In this document: piece by piece, positions 14,416 to 28,437 of the stretch | Numbering within the stretch: position 1 is the first letter of the stretch | Layout: each line of letters opens with the position of its first letter | Assembly: GCA_001775445.1 (NCBI GenBank) | Contig: MEWV01000009.1 | Coordinates: forward strand, 1-33,950 | Length of the DNA: 33,950 nt | Source: Candidatus Adlerbacteria bacterium RIFCSPHIGHO2_02_FULL_54_18 | Lineage (GTDB): Bacteria; Patescibacteriota; Minisyncoccia; Phycocordibacterales; SBAW01 | Reading direction: 5' to 3' | Made by a program: the position numbers and the translations under genes | The notes under the pieces: generated by a model | Database searches by the model: none | What the model was told of the DNA's origin: nothing | Seen by the model: only the letters and a program-made list of their open reading frames with translations

Positions 14416-14832
14416 ATGCTTACTATACGACTCACCCGCGTCGGCAAAAAGAAAGACGGCTCCTTCCGCGTGATTGTTATCGACTCTAAACGCAAGGTGC
14501 AAGCGGGCAACTATCTGGAGATGGTGGGCTCCTACGACCCGCGGGTAAACCGCGCCGATCTTAAGGCCGACCGCATCACCCACTGGCTCTCGATGGGCGC
14601 AACCGTCTCCGACACCGTGCACAATCTTCTGGTGTCGCAAAAAATAATCGACGCCAAGAAGATAAACGTCTTGCCGAAAAAGACGGTGCCTAAAACAGAG
14701 GAGGTTAAAGAAGAGGTAAAAGAAGAGACGCCCGCTGCCGCCGAGGGCTCCAGCGAGACGCCTGCTGCCGCCGAGGGCTCCAGCGAGGCAAAGGAGGATA
14801 ACGAGGTTGCAACGGAAGAGCCGGCACAATAG
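14416..14832 (+). CDS. rpsP: 30S ribosomal protein S16 with acidic C-terminal extension
   Basis: Structural protein of the small ribosomal subunit. Residues 1-80 are a normal S16: MLTIRLTRVGKKKDGSFRVIV, GSYDPRVNRADLKADRI and WLSMGATVSDTVHNLL. Residues about 90-138 form a low-complexity acidic tail (EEVKEEVKEE, then two copies of ETPAAAEGSS). The tail is encoded partly by a 30-bp tandem repeat. A GTG at 14407 would add three residues, but the ATG at 14416 lies 7 nt from the -10 box and matches the family start. It opens the conserved rpsP-khpA-trmD gene order. The tail may interact with basic partners or may be neutral filler. Confidence 0.96.
   Translation: MLTIRLTRVGKKKDGSFRVIVIDSKRKVQAGNYLEMVGSYDPRVNRADLKADRITHWLSMGATVSDTVHNLLVSQKIIDAKKINVLPKKTVPKTEEVKEEVKEETPAAAEGSSETPAAAEGSSEAKEDNEVATEEPAQ
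14725..14784 (+). repeat. 30-bp tandem repeat inside rpsP
   Basis: Two copies (14725-14754 and 14755-14784) that begin GAGACGCC and end GGCTCCAGC differ at one base. They encode ETPAAAEGSS twice. This is an in-frame duplication that could vary between strains. Confidence 0.9.
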
Positions 14833-14872
14833 AATAGAAACAGGTTCGGTTTAATAAATTAAATATACAGAT

Positions 14873-15250
14873 ATGGCAGAACGCGACCAGGAATTTTTGG
14901 AGTTTGTAGTCAAAGGGCTTGTCGAGCATCCAGGAGAGGTTAAGGTCACCCGCGTTGTCGACGAAATGGGAGTGCTTTTGACACTTGATCTCAATGCCGA
15001 GGACATGGGCAAGGTCATCGGTAGGTCGGGCAACACCGCCAAGGCAATCCGCACGCTTCTGCGTGTGGTCGGGATGAAGCACAACGCCCGTGTTAACCTC
15101 AAAATAAACGAGCCGGCCGGCGGCCGCCTCGATGGCGCCGCGCCATCGGGCGGAGCGGCAGCGCAGGGTTGGGACGGCACACATGAGCCGGCAGCCACCC
15201 CCGCGCTCAAATCGGTAGACGAGGCAATGGACGACCTGTCCAAGTTTTAG
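14873..15250 (+). CDS. khpA: KH-domain RNA-binding protein (KhpA/YlqC-like) with C-terminal extension
   Basis: Residues 1-80 match the small KH protein found between rpsP and trmD in many bacteria. FLEFVVKGLVEHP is the N-terminal helix and GKVIGRSGNTAKAIRTLL carries the GxxG RNA-binding loop (50-53). KhpA proteins bind RNA and affect cell size and small-RNA function in Firmicutes. This protein has 125 residues instead of about 80. The extra part is Gly/Ala/Pro-rich (GAAPSGGAAAQGWDG) and ends with a short helix (SVDEAMDDLSKF). The gap from rpsP is 40 bp and to trmD 5 bp, so all three are probably one transcript. No Shine-Dalgarno is seen. Confidence 0.92.
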   Translation: MAERDQEFLEFVVKGLVEHPGEVKVTRVVDEMGVLLTLDLNAEDMGKVIGRSGNTAKAIRTLLRVVGMKHNARVNLKINEPAGGRLDGAAPSGGAAAQGWDGTHEPAATPALKSVDEAMDDLSKF

Positions 15251-15255
15251 CTCCT

Positions 15256-15918
15256 ATGATCTTCCATGTGATAACCCTCTTTCCTGAGGTTATTGAGGCG
15301 TATACGAACGCCTCGATACTCGGCCGCGCGCAGAAGCAGAAACTGCTGAAGGTTAGGACTTATCAACTGCGCGATACGGCAGGAAACAAATGGGGCAAGG
15401 TGGACGAGCGACCCTACGGCGGCGGCCCCGGTATGGTCCTGCGCGCCGAGCCGGTCATCAAAGCGGTTGAGCGTATCAATAAAAAAAAATCAAGGACGGT
15501 CCTTGATATGCCAAAAGTGATTGTTACTGCGGCGGGCGGAAAGCTTTTGACTAATGCTTACGCAAAAAAACTCAGCACATTGAAGGATGTGATTATTATC
15601 TGTGGACGCTACGAGGGGATAGATGCCCGCGCAAAAAAGGCGCTAAAGGCCGAGGAAGTGTCGGTCGGTTCTTACATTTTGACCGGCGGCGAAGTGCCGG
15701 CGATGGCTATTATTGACGCAACTGCGCGGCAGATCAAAGGAGTGCTGGGTAAATTTGAAAGTTTGGAGGAGTCGCGGGTCGCGAGCCACGAAATCTACAC
15801 CCGTCCGGAGATGTTAAAAATTAAGGGAAAGTTGTTCAAAGTTCCAAAAGTCCTCCTCTCCGGCCATCATGCCAACATAGACGCCCAGCGTAGTAAAAAA
15901 CGCAGTAAACCAAAATAA
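15256..15918 (+). CDS. trmD: tRNA (guanine-37-N1)-methyltransferase
   Basis: Methylates G37 next to the anticodon to prevent +1 frameshifting, using S-adenosylmethionine. The product has 220 residues, slightly below the usual 230-250. The SPOUT trefoil-knot motifs are present: DERPYGGGPGMVLR, IICGRYEGIDARA and SVGSYILTGGEVPAM. The C-terminal part has VLLSGHHANID and then a very basic tail (SKKRSKPK). It is the third gene of the rpsP-khpA-trmD operon. No terminator is seen downstream; the rpoBC promoter follows about 50 bp later. The usual rplS does not follow. Confidence 0.97.
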   Translation: MIFHVITLFPEVIEAYTNASILGRAQKQKLLKVRTYQLRDTAGNKWGKVDERPYGGGPGMVLRAEPVIKAVERINKKKSRTVLDMPKVIVTAAGGKLLTNAYAKKLSTLKDVIIICGRYEGIDARAKKALKAEEVSVGSYILTGGEVPAMAIIDATARQIKGVLGKFESLEESRVASHEIYTRPEMLKIKGKLFKVPKVLLSGHHANIDAQRSKKRSKPK

Positions 15919-15968
15919 ACTACCCCGAGCGGCTTTTTACGCCAACAATGGCTGTGGACAGGCGGCAT

Positions 15969-15996
15969 TTGACAGGAAGAACGCAGGGAGTATACT
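15969..15996 (+). promoter_or_regulatory. Strong promoter of rpoBC
   Basis: A perfect TTGACA (15969-15974) and TATACT (15991-15996) are separated by 16 bp. It is the best promoter on the plus strand here. The expected transcript start is near 16003, about 178 nt before the rpoBC ATG. Confidence 0.8.
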
Positions 15997-16002
15997 GGCT
16001 AA

Positions 16003-16180
16003 CGAAACCAACGGGGCAGGGATTGAGTATCGAGTGGGGGTTTCGATACAAAAGTGCTAAAAATAACCTAGAGCTTCATACAAGAAGCAGGGGGAGCGTT
16101 ATACGCGCCCGCCCTTTTCGTGTTTCGTGAGTGCGTATAAATTGTCTTGTATTTATTATTTTAGTTGCCCCCTAATCTCT
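16003..16180 (+). promoter_or_regulatory. Leader RNA of rpoBC with two hairpins
   Basis: This non-coding stretch holds a stem at 16027-16033/16043-16049 (GTATCGA with TCGATAC, 9-nt loop). A second inverted repeat is at 16099-16106/16133-16140 (TTATACGC with GCGTATAA). No T-tract or Shine-Dalgarno is visible. A short reading frame at 15948-16130 overlaps the promoter and is probably not a gene. A regulatory role is inferred only from length and structure, in contrast with the leaderless neighbours. Confidence 0.45.
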
Positions 16181-23038
<6,858 letters not shown>

Positions 23039-23061
23039 CGGATGAAAATATTAGAAAACAA

Positions 23062-23091
23062 AAAACTCGTGGCGCAAGCCGCGGGTTTTTT
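23062..23091 (+). terminator. Intrinsic terminator after rpoBC
   Basis: AAACTCGTGGC and GCCGCGGGTTT pair (two G-T wobbles) around a GCAA tetraloop and are followed by a T-run. It begins 24 nt after the rpoBC stop, and the dnaG -10 box follows 10 nt later. Confidence 0.85.
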
Positions 23092-23100
23092 GCTTAGAGG

Positions 23101-23106
23101 TATACT
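23101..23106 (+). promoter_or_regulatory. -10 box of dnaG-rpoD
   Basis: TATACT ends 9 nt before the dnaG ATG, so the leader would be 0-3 nt. A -35 would lie within the rpoBC terminator and is not evident. Confidence 0.55.
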
Positions 23107-23115
23107 TTTAGCATT

Positions 23116-24732
23116 ATGGCTTCGGATGAAATTCAGCAAATAAAAGACCGGATTAATATCGTCGATATTGTCGGGGCATATGTGCCGCTGCGGCGAGCGG
23201 GCCGAAGCTACGCCGGCCGGTGTCCCTTTCATAAAGAACGCACACCCTCCTTCCATGTGTCTCCCGAGCGCGGGACGTATAAGTGCTTCGGCTGCGGCGA
23301 GGGGGGAGATGTATTTAGTTTTTTACAGAAGATGGACGGAACAGACTTTCCAACGGTAGTGAAGCAGCTGGCGGAGAAGGCGGGGGTTAAGTTGGTCCCG
23401 CGCAGCAACGCGCACACCGCTACGCCCGAGCAAAAAGAGCACGACGAACGCTTGCGCGAGGTGTGCGAGGAAGCGATCGTTTTTTTTGAACGCACTCTTT
23501 CGGAGAGGAAGGACGTGCTCGACTATTTAAAAAACCGGGGGGTGCAGGACGAAACGGTTTCCGCGTGGCGCTTGGGTTATGCACCCGCCGAGTGGGAGGC
23601 ATTGTGTAGACACCTGGTGTCTACAGGGTTTTCTAAGGGTGATATTGTGGATGCCGGTTTTGCTATCAAGTCTGAAAAGAAACCCGGCGAAATCTTTGAC
23701 CGATTTCGCGGGCGGATTACGTTTCCGATTTTTGACCTATCCAGCAAACCTATCGCCGTGTCGGGGCGGTTCTTTGAAAAAGTGCCGGGACAAAAAGAGG
23801 ACGGGAGCGAACCCGCTAAATATGTAAACTCTCCGGAAACAGTCTTGTTTAAAAAGTCGCGCGTGCTCTACGGACTCGATAGGGCACGCGTGCACATCCG
23901 CACACTGGACTGCATAGTGCTGGTGGAGGGTCAGTTCGACCTCATCCTTGCGCACCAGTCGGGGCTCCCTTTCGCGGTTGCGCTCTCGGGTACAGCGCTT
24001 ACGCTCGAGCATCTTGTCATTCTCGGGCGTCTTAGCAAGCGGCTGGTGCTCGCGCTCGACGCCGACCAGGCAGGCGTGCGCTCGGGGCTGAAGTCCGCGC
24101 ATATGGCGCTTACGGCCGGCTTCGAGGTCAAGGTGCCCTCCTTCCCCGAAGGCAAGGACCCGGCAGACCTTGCGCGGGAGAATCCAGAGCTCCTTAAGGC
24201 CGCGGTGCGCACGTCAAAAAGCGCGATCGAGTTTTTTCTTGATGCGCTGCGTCCGGGAGCAAAGGACTCGCGCGCATATACAAAAATTGTCGAGGCGGCG
24301 GTGTTGCCGCTTGTAGCGGCGACTCAAAGCGCCATAGAGCAAGAGCAACATCTCCGGCTCATCGCCAACCGACTTGGGGTCTCGGAGCAGGCGGTGCGTG
24401 TGGAGTTGCACAAGCGCCCTATGCCCGTACTTGAGGAGTTGTCGCCGCAAGTGCACACGGTGTCCGTAGAATCGGGTCTCTCGCCACTGCAAAAAAAAGT
24501 CGGCATGCTCCTTTTTGGGTGGGAGGTGGGGAAAGAGCGGCTTGGTACCCTTTTTTCAGAGCAAGAAATTGCAGGATATGAGCGCGAGCTCCAGCCCCAC
24601 GCCGAAGACCTGCGTTTTAGGTTTGATGCGGAGGTAGGGGAGCATACCGACGAAGAGACGGTTGCGCGGGATATACTCGGCGAGTTGGAAAAGCAGGTGC
24701 ACAAGGAGCGTTTCAAAATGAAGTTTTTGTGA
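23116..24732 (+). CDS. dnaG: DNA primase
   Basis: Synthesises RNA primers at the replication fork. The product has 538 residues, slightly shorter than E. coli DnaG (581). The N-terminal CHC2 zinc finger is intact (Cys 36, His 39, Cys 57, Cys 60; CPFHKERTPSFHVSP, then YKCFGCGEGGD). The catalytic core has VNSPETVLFKKSRVLYGLD, then the Toprim motifs VLVEGQFDLILAHQSG and LALDADQAG. The C-terminal part (about 430-538) is helical and would bind the DnaB helicase; it is poorly conserved. rpoD follows 18 nt downstream, keeping the dnaG-rpoD pair of the classic macromolecular-synthesis operon, without rpsU. Confidence 0.97.
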   Translation: MASDEIQQIKDRINIVDIVGAYVPLRRAGRSYAGRCPFHKERTPSFHVSPERGTYKCFGCGEGGDVFSFLQKMDGTDFPTVVKQLAEKAGVKLVPRSNAHTATPEQKEHDERLREVCEEAIVFFERTLSERKDVLDYLKNRGVQDETVSAWRLGYAPAEWEALCRHLVSTGFSKGDIVDAGFAIKSEKKPGEIFDRFRGRITFPIFDLSSKPIAVSGRFFEKVPGQKEDGSEPAKYVNSPETVLFKKSRVLYGLDRARVHIRTLDCIVLVEGQFDLILAHQSGLPFAVALSGTALTLEHLVILGRLSKRLVLALDADQAGVRSGLKSAHMALTAGFEVKVPSFPEGKDPADLARENPELLKAAVRTSKSAIEFFLDALRPGAKDSRAYTKIVEAAVLPLVAATQSAIEQEQHLRLIANRLGVSEQAVRVELHKRPMPVLEELSPQVHTVSVESGLSPLQKKVGMLLFGWEVGKERLGTLFSEQEIAGYERELQPHAEDLRFRFDAEVGEHTDEETVARDILGELEKQVHKERFKMKFL

Positions 24733-24750
24733 TATAGTATCTGCCAACCG

Positions 24751-26037
24751 ATGGCCAAGAAGAAATCCCCCCAAAAAAAGGCCCCGCGACGCCTCAAAAA
24801 AGGCGCTTCTTCCCCTAAAAAACGATATTCCGGAGCGCGGGCCAAGAAGTTTAAAGCGGCCGCCTCCCGGCGTCGAGCCGCGCTTGCACCAAAATCAAAA
24901 CGCAAAGGCGGGGCGCCGTTTAAGGCGTCGAAGAAGAGTGATGTAAAAATCAGTCCTAAACTCCAAAAAAGAATAGACGATCAAAACAAAAAGGCCGAGC
25001 AGCTTATGGAGCGCGGCCGCCAGCGCGGGTTTGTAACCTACGACGAGATACTCAAGCTGTTTCCTCATATTGAGACCGATGTACTGTTTCTTGAGGAGTT
25101 GTACGAAAAGTTTGGTACCGCGCATATTGATGTGCTGGAGGGCGGCGGTATGCTCGAGATTACCGAAGACCCGGCAGAAAAAGGGTACTCCCGCTCCGAC
25201 AGCCAGTACGACTCCATACAAATGTACTTGCGCGAGATAGGAAAGTATCCGCTTTTGAGCGGCCAGGAGGAGCGCGACCTCGCCAAGCGCATCACCGAGG
25301 GCGACTCCGAAGCACGCAACCTGCTCGCGAGGGCAAACCTGCGCCTTGTCGTCTCTATTGCAAAAAAATATGTCGGCCGCTCGCCGGACCTTACCCTGCT
25401 AGACCTTATTCAAGAAGGGAATCTCGGACTCTTTAAGGCCGTGGACAAGTTTGACTTTACCAAAGGATTTAAATTCTCTACCTATGCGACATGGTGGATA
25501 CGCCAGGCGATAACCCGCGCGCTCGCCGACCAGAGCCGTACTATTCGTATCCCCGTGCATATGGTCGAGACGATAGCAAAGTACAAGCAAGTGTCGCGCC
25601 GCCTTTCCCAGGATCTCGGCCGTGACCCGCTGGCCGAAGAGGTGGCGCTTGAGATGGGTGTTGATGTCGAAAAAATATACCAGATAGAAAAGATAGATCA
25701 GGACACCGTCTCTTTGGAGAGCCCAATCGGGAGCGACGACGGTGAGGATAAGTCGGTCTTGGGAGATTTTATAAAAGACGACAAAATACTCTCGCCGGAC
25801 CAGGAAGTGGCGCGCCGTATTTTGGCCGACCAGCTGCACGAGATACTCGACGAACTCTCTCCAAAAGAAAGAGAGATACTAAAACTGCGCCACGGTCTCG
25901 AAGACGGCATTTACCACACGCTTGAGGAAGTGGGGAAGAAGTTTGGCGTCACACGCGAGCGCATCCGGCAGATAGAAGCAAAAGCGCTCGAGCGCATCCG
26001 CATGCACGACAAGTCCAAGCGTCTGCGGAGCTATTAA
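24751..26037 (+). CDS. rpoD: Principal RNA polymerase sigma factor (sigma-70/SigA)
   Basis: Directs RNA polymerase to housekeeping promoters. The product has 428 residues. Residues 2-62 are an unusual Lys/Arg/Ala-rich tail. A region like sigma 1.1 follows (about 85-135; RGFVTYDEILKLFPHIE). Region 1.2 begins DSIQMYLREIGKYPLLS (154-170). Region 2 has LRLVVSIAKKYVGR, LDLIQEGNLGLFKAVDKFD and TYATWWIRQAITRAL, the -10 recognition helix. Region 3 includes IPVHMVETIAK, and region 4 has LEEVGKKFGVTRERIRQIE for the -35. All promoter-reading segments are standard, which fits the TTGACA/TATAAT promoters seen here. The start at 24751 has a TATAGT 12 nt upstream, but co-transcription with dnaG is also likely. 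Confidence 0.97.
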   Translation: MAKKKSPQKKAPRRLKKGASSPKKRYSGARAKKFKAAASRRRAALAPKSKRKGGAPFKASKKSDVKISPKLQKRIDDQNKKAEQLMERGRQRGFVTYDEILKLFPHIETDVLFLEELYEKFGTAHIDVLEGGGMLEITEDPAEKGYSRSDSQYDSIQMYLREIGKYPLLSGQEERDLAKRITEGDSEARNLLARANLRLVVSIAKKYVGRSPDLTLLDLIQEGNLGLFKAVDKFDFTKGFKFSTYATWWIRQAITRALADQSRTIRIPVHMVETIAKYKQVSRRLSQDLGRDPLAEEVALEMGVDVEKIYQIEKIDQDTVSLESPIGSDDGEDKSVLGDFIKDDKILSPDQEVARRILADQLHEILDELSPKEREILKLRHGLEDGIYHTLEEVGKKFGVTRERIRQIEAKALERIRMHDKSKRLRSY

Positions 26038-26054
26038 GCGCTCGTACTGCGGGG

Positions 26055-26060
26055 TACTAT
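26055..26060 (+). promoter_or_regulatory. Possible -10 box of the nuclease gene
   Basis: TACTAT ends 6 nt before the ATG at 26067. There is no clear -35 or extended motif, so read-through from rpoD is an alternative. Confidence 0.4.
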
Positions 26061-26066
26061 AGCCCT

Positions 26067-26918
26067 ATGGCTAAGAAGGGTATTAAACGCGGCAAAACGC
26101 TCCCTATTGCTCATTGGAGCCACTCCTCTCTTATGGCCTTTTTGCGCAACCCTCTCGCCTGGTATAAGCGCTATGTTGAGTTGATTTATGACGCACCTTC
26201 CTCGCCGGCGGGGGTAGTTGGCCGTGCGGCGCACGTGGCGCTCCAGCACTACTACAGCGGGCTACCCAAAGAGGATGCACTGGCGCTCGGGGTGGAGTTT
26301 TTGCGCGCCGTGCCCGATTTTGAAATAAATTTTGGCAGGGCAGGGAAGACAAAAAAAACCCGCGCGGCAAAGCGGGCGGGTATGGAACGCGAGTACCTGC
26401 AAGCAACCGGCTTCTACCTTGAGCGCCCGCCACGCCACCGCGTGCTGGGCATCGAGGTTAAGGCCACTGCCAAAGTTGTGGGCCTTTCACTCCCCCTAAA
26501 GGCCGTTTCCGACCTTGTGGTTGAGTCCCGGGTTGAGCGTGGGGCGCTCGACATTATCGATCATAAGTTTGTGGACTCCTTCAGCCCTGCGCGGGAGGGG
26601 AAGGCCCTTTTTGTGCTGCAAGCGCTCTTCAACTACTACACGGTCAAAGAGCAGTTCGGCAAGCCGGTGCGGCGTTTTGTGGTGTACGAGTGCAAAAAAT
26701 CAAAGAACGCTGACGGCCGCGCGCAGCTGCGGCGCTACGTCATCGACTTTAAAGAGTGTGCGCAGGAGTTTGTCGTCTTTCATCGGCTTCTAAAAGACGC
26801 GACAAAAGAGATAGCGCGCACGCGCGTATACCTCCCCAACCCCTCCGACATGTTCGAGGGGGAAAACAGTTTCGATATCTACCGGCTCGGGCTGCTGGAA
26901 GAAGACCCTACTCAGTAG
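26067..26918 (+). CDS. PD-(D/E)XK nuclease-superfamily protein (RecB/Cas4-like)
   Basis: The product has 283 residues. WSHSSLMAFLRNPLAWYKRYV resembles the SxSxL..Y..CP..Y opening of RecB-family nucleases. GRAAHVALQHYYSG carries the motif I histidine (His 56). LKAVSDLVVE gives Asp 149, and LDIIDHKFVDS gives the D-x-K pair (Asp 165, Lys 167). NYYTVKEQFGKPVRRFVVYE supplies the later Q/Y-like helix. These fit a metal-dependent nuclease of the Cas4/RecB/AddB type. The four-cysteine iron-sulphur cluster of true Cas4 is not seen (only two cysteines, VYECKK and FKECAQ). No helicase or cas gene is nearby, so it looks like a stand-alone repair nuclease. It may share the rpoD transcript (29-bp gap). It overlaps the convergent dsbA-like gene by 11 bp. 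Confidence 0.8.
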   Translation: MAKKGIKRGKTLPIAHWSHSSLMAFLRNPLAWYKRYVELIYDAPSSPAGVVGRAAHVALQHYYSGLPKEDALALGVEFLRAVPDFEINFGRAGKTKKTRAAKRAGMEREYLQATGFYLERPPRHRVLGIEVKATAKVVGLSLPLKAVSDLVVESRVERGALDIIDHKFVDSFSPAREGKALFVLQALFNYYTVKEQFGKPVRRFVVYECKKSKNADGRAQLRRYVIDFKECAQEFVVFHRLLKDATKEIARTRVYLPNPSDMFEGENSFDIYRLGLLEEDPTQ

Positions 26919-27630
26919 CGGTTGTCGGCACCGGAGCGGCTGCGGGAGCGGCTACGTTGCCAAGCACCGCGTCGATAGCCGCACGCATCGACTCGTAGGG
27001 CTGGGCGCCGGAGAGCTCTATCGAGTCCGTGCCCACCATAATAAACACGTAGGGCGTCCCTTGCGCCCCTAGGGTGATGGCCTCGGTATAACTGTCGGAA
27101 ATTTTTTGAGCAAACTTGTTTGATGACATGCATGCGTTGAACTTGGCCGCGTCGAGCCCGACCGCTTTTGCGATGATCGGGAGTTGCGCAAGGTCGAGCC
27201 CGTTGTCGCTCGGGGTTACCTCGAAGAGTTTGTCGGTGTAGGCAAAGTAGCCCGTGTCGCCGCCCTGGTCGGCCGCGCACTCGGCGGCGTGCGCCTCCTG
27301 CGGCGCTTTGGTGTGGATAGTGGCAAGCGGGAAGGGACGCTGCACCCACGCAACGTTTCCTGTCTTGCCGTAGTAATCCATAATCTGATGCATAGTGGTG
27401 TTGAAGGTCTTGCAATGCGGACACTCGAGATCGAGATACTCAACGATCTTAACCTGCGCCTGCGGGTTGCCGAGGATATGGTCTACGCCCGGCGTATACT
27501 CGCGTACGGTTTTTGGTTCGGTGCCGCTTCCTCCTCCCGGAGTTGAACTCTTTCCGACCAAAAAAACCGCCCCGGCTATCAACCCGCCAGCGAGCACAAT
27601 GGTAATAGGCAACACGTATTGGGATTTCAT
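26908..27630 (-). CDS. Membrane-anchored DsbA-like thiol-disulfide oxidoreductase
   Basis: The product has 240 residues. An N-terminal hydrophobic helix (about 5-25) is followed by a Ser/Gly/Pro linker, so the domain faces outside the cytoplasmic membrane. The thioredoxin-like fold has VKIVEYLDLECPHCKTF with the CPHC active site (Cys 70 and 73), the same dipeptide as E. coli DsbA. GAQGTPYVFI carries the cis-proline. Two more cysteines (AAECAAD and FNACMSS) could form a structural disulfide, as in the DsbA-like Thioredoxin_4 family. The C-terminal tail is Ala/Pro-rich. A TAAAAT box 8 nt before the ATG suggests a leaderless transcript. It probably catalyses disulfide formation in exported proteins; no DsbB/VKOR partner is in the window. 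Confidence 0.9.
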   Translation of the reverse strand: MKSQYVLPITIVLAGGLIAGAVFLVGKSSTPGGGSGTEPKTVREYTPGVDHILGNPQAQVKIVEYLDLECPHCKTFNTTMHQIMDYYGKTGNVAWVQRPFPLATIHTKAPQEAHAAECAADQGGDTGYFAYTDKLFEVTPSDNGLDLAQLPIIAKAVGLDAAKFNACMSSNKFAQKISDSYTEAITLGAQGTPYVFIMVGTDSIELSGAQPYESMRAAIDAVLGNVAAPAAAPVPTTATE

Positions 27631-27671
27631 ATATTTCCATTTTACCTAGTATTTGAGCCCTGCAACAGGTC

Positions 27672-27701
27672 TTGACAAATGTTCTATGTCTATGATATAA
27701 T
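27672..27701 (+). promoter_or_regulatory. Consensus promoter of the SleB-like gene
   Basis: TTGACA (27672-27677) and TATAAT (27696-27701) are both perfect and are separated by 18 bp. The transcript should start near 27708, giving a 35-nt leader with a Shine-Dalgarno. Confidence 0.85.
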
Positions 27702-27742
27702 AAAACTTAGAAAGAACCCCCCTAAAGAGCTGGAGGAAAACG

Positions 27743-28375
27743 ATGTCAGTTCGATACAAAATTGTGTTGATGGCACTTTTGTTATCAGCGCTGGTCGGGA
27801 TGATTTTAAGCTGGTGGATCGAGCGTACACCGCGGCTTTCCCCCGAGGGGATGTGCTTGGCTCTCAATACGTATTGGGAGGCATCAGCGGCGCGCGAACC
27901 ACTGGACGGCCAGCGTATGGTGGCGTACGTCACCATGATGCGTGCCAAGGATAATAAGGCGCAGTGGGGTGGTGCGACGATATGCAATGTCGTTTACCAC
28001 AAGCGCTTTAAACGCAAGGGCGGGGTTGTCCCGGAGTTTTCCTGGACGATTAAACGCGGTACCCATAAGCCGCCGGCACACAAGGCGCTCTGGGTACAGG
28101 CCAAAGCTGCAGCGGAAGATGTGCGTGAGGGAAAATTTATCCCGGAGGGCGACCTCCAGCTCGCGCGGTTCTATTTGCGGCCAGCACATTCCGTCAGACG
28201 GAATGTCTGCTGGTTCAAAAAGAATCTGGTGTTCGTCGACATTGTCGGCAAACATCACTTCTATCGGCTGCCGAAGAATGTGGCAGAAAAGGCAATACTC
28301 CGGCAATCAAAGCCGCCGGAGTGCCAGCCCCTCAAGCGCAAAAAAAATAAGAAAAAAGTCGGTGCAAAACGCTGA
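27743..28375 (+). CDS. SleB/CwlJ-like cell wall hydrolase, membrane-anchored
   Basis: The product has 210 residues. The start is fixed by GGAGG 6 nt upstream. An N-terminal hydrophobic helix (about 6-25) acts as a signal or anchor. Residues about 35-175 fit the Hydrolase_2 (SleB) family. CLALNTYWEASAAREPLDG carries the expected catalytic Glu (46). GQRMVAYVTMMRAKD, TICNVVYHKRF and PEFSWTIKRG match the core blocks, and GKHHFYR is the final block. Family members cleave peptidoglycan as lytic transglycosylases; the name comes from spore germination, but many non-spore-formers have them. The tail after residue 190 is Lys-rich (KRKKNKKKVGAKR). It is a single-gene unit with its own consensus promoter and terminator. 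A role in wall remodelling is inferred. Confidence 0.82.
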   Translation: MSVRYKIVLMALLLSALVGMILSWWIERTPRLSPEGMCLALNTYWEASAAREPLDGQRMVAYVTMMRAKDNKAQWGGATICNVVYHKRFKRKGGVVPEFSWTIKRGTHKPPAHKALWVQAKAAAEDVREGKFIPEGDLQLARFYLRPAHSVRRNVCWFKKNLVFVDIVGKHHFYRLPKNVAEKAILRQSKPPECQPLKRKKNKKKVGAKR

Positions 28376-28390
28376 CGGTACCAAGTTCGA

Positions 28391-28430
28391 CACCCGCCCT
28401 AATGAAGGGGCGGGTGCTTTCTTTTTTAAA
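28391..28430 (+). terminator. Intrinsic terminator after the SleB-like gene
   Basis: CACCCGCCC (28391-28399) pairs perfectly with GGGCGGGTG (28408-28416) around an 8-nt loop and is followed by CTTTCTTTTTT. No T-tract exists for the minus strand. Confidence 0.9.
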
Positions 28431-28437
28431 TACGAAA

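Noticed and set aside
15948..16130. A 60-codon open frame between trmD and rpoBC
   Set aside because: It contains the rpoBC promoter inside it, has no ribosome binding site and shows no recognisable features. The stretch is better explained as promoter plus leader.
26067..26918. True Cas4
   Set aside because: The four cysteines of the iron-sulphur cluster are not present and no cas gene is nearby.
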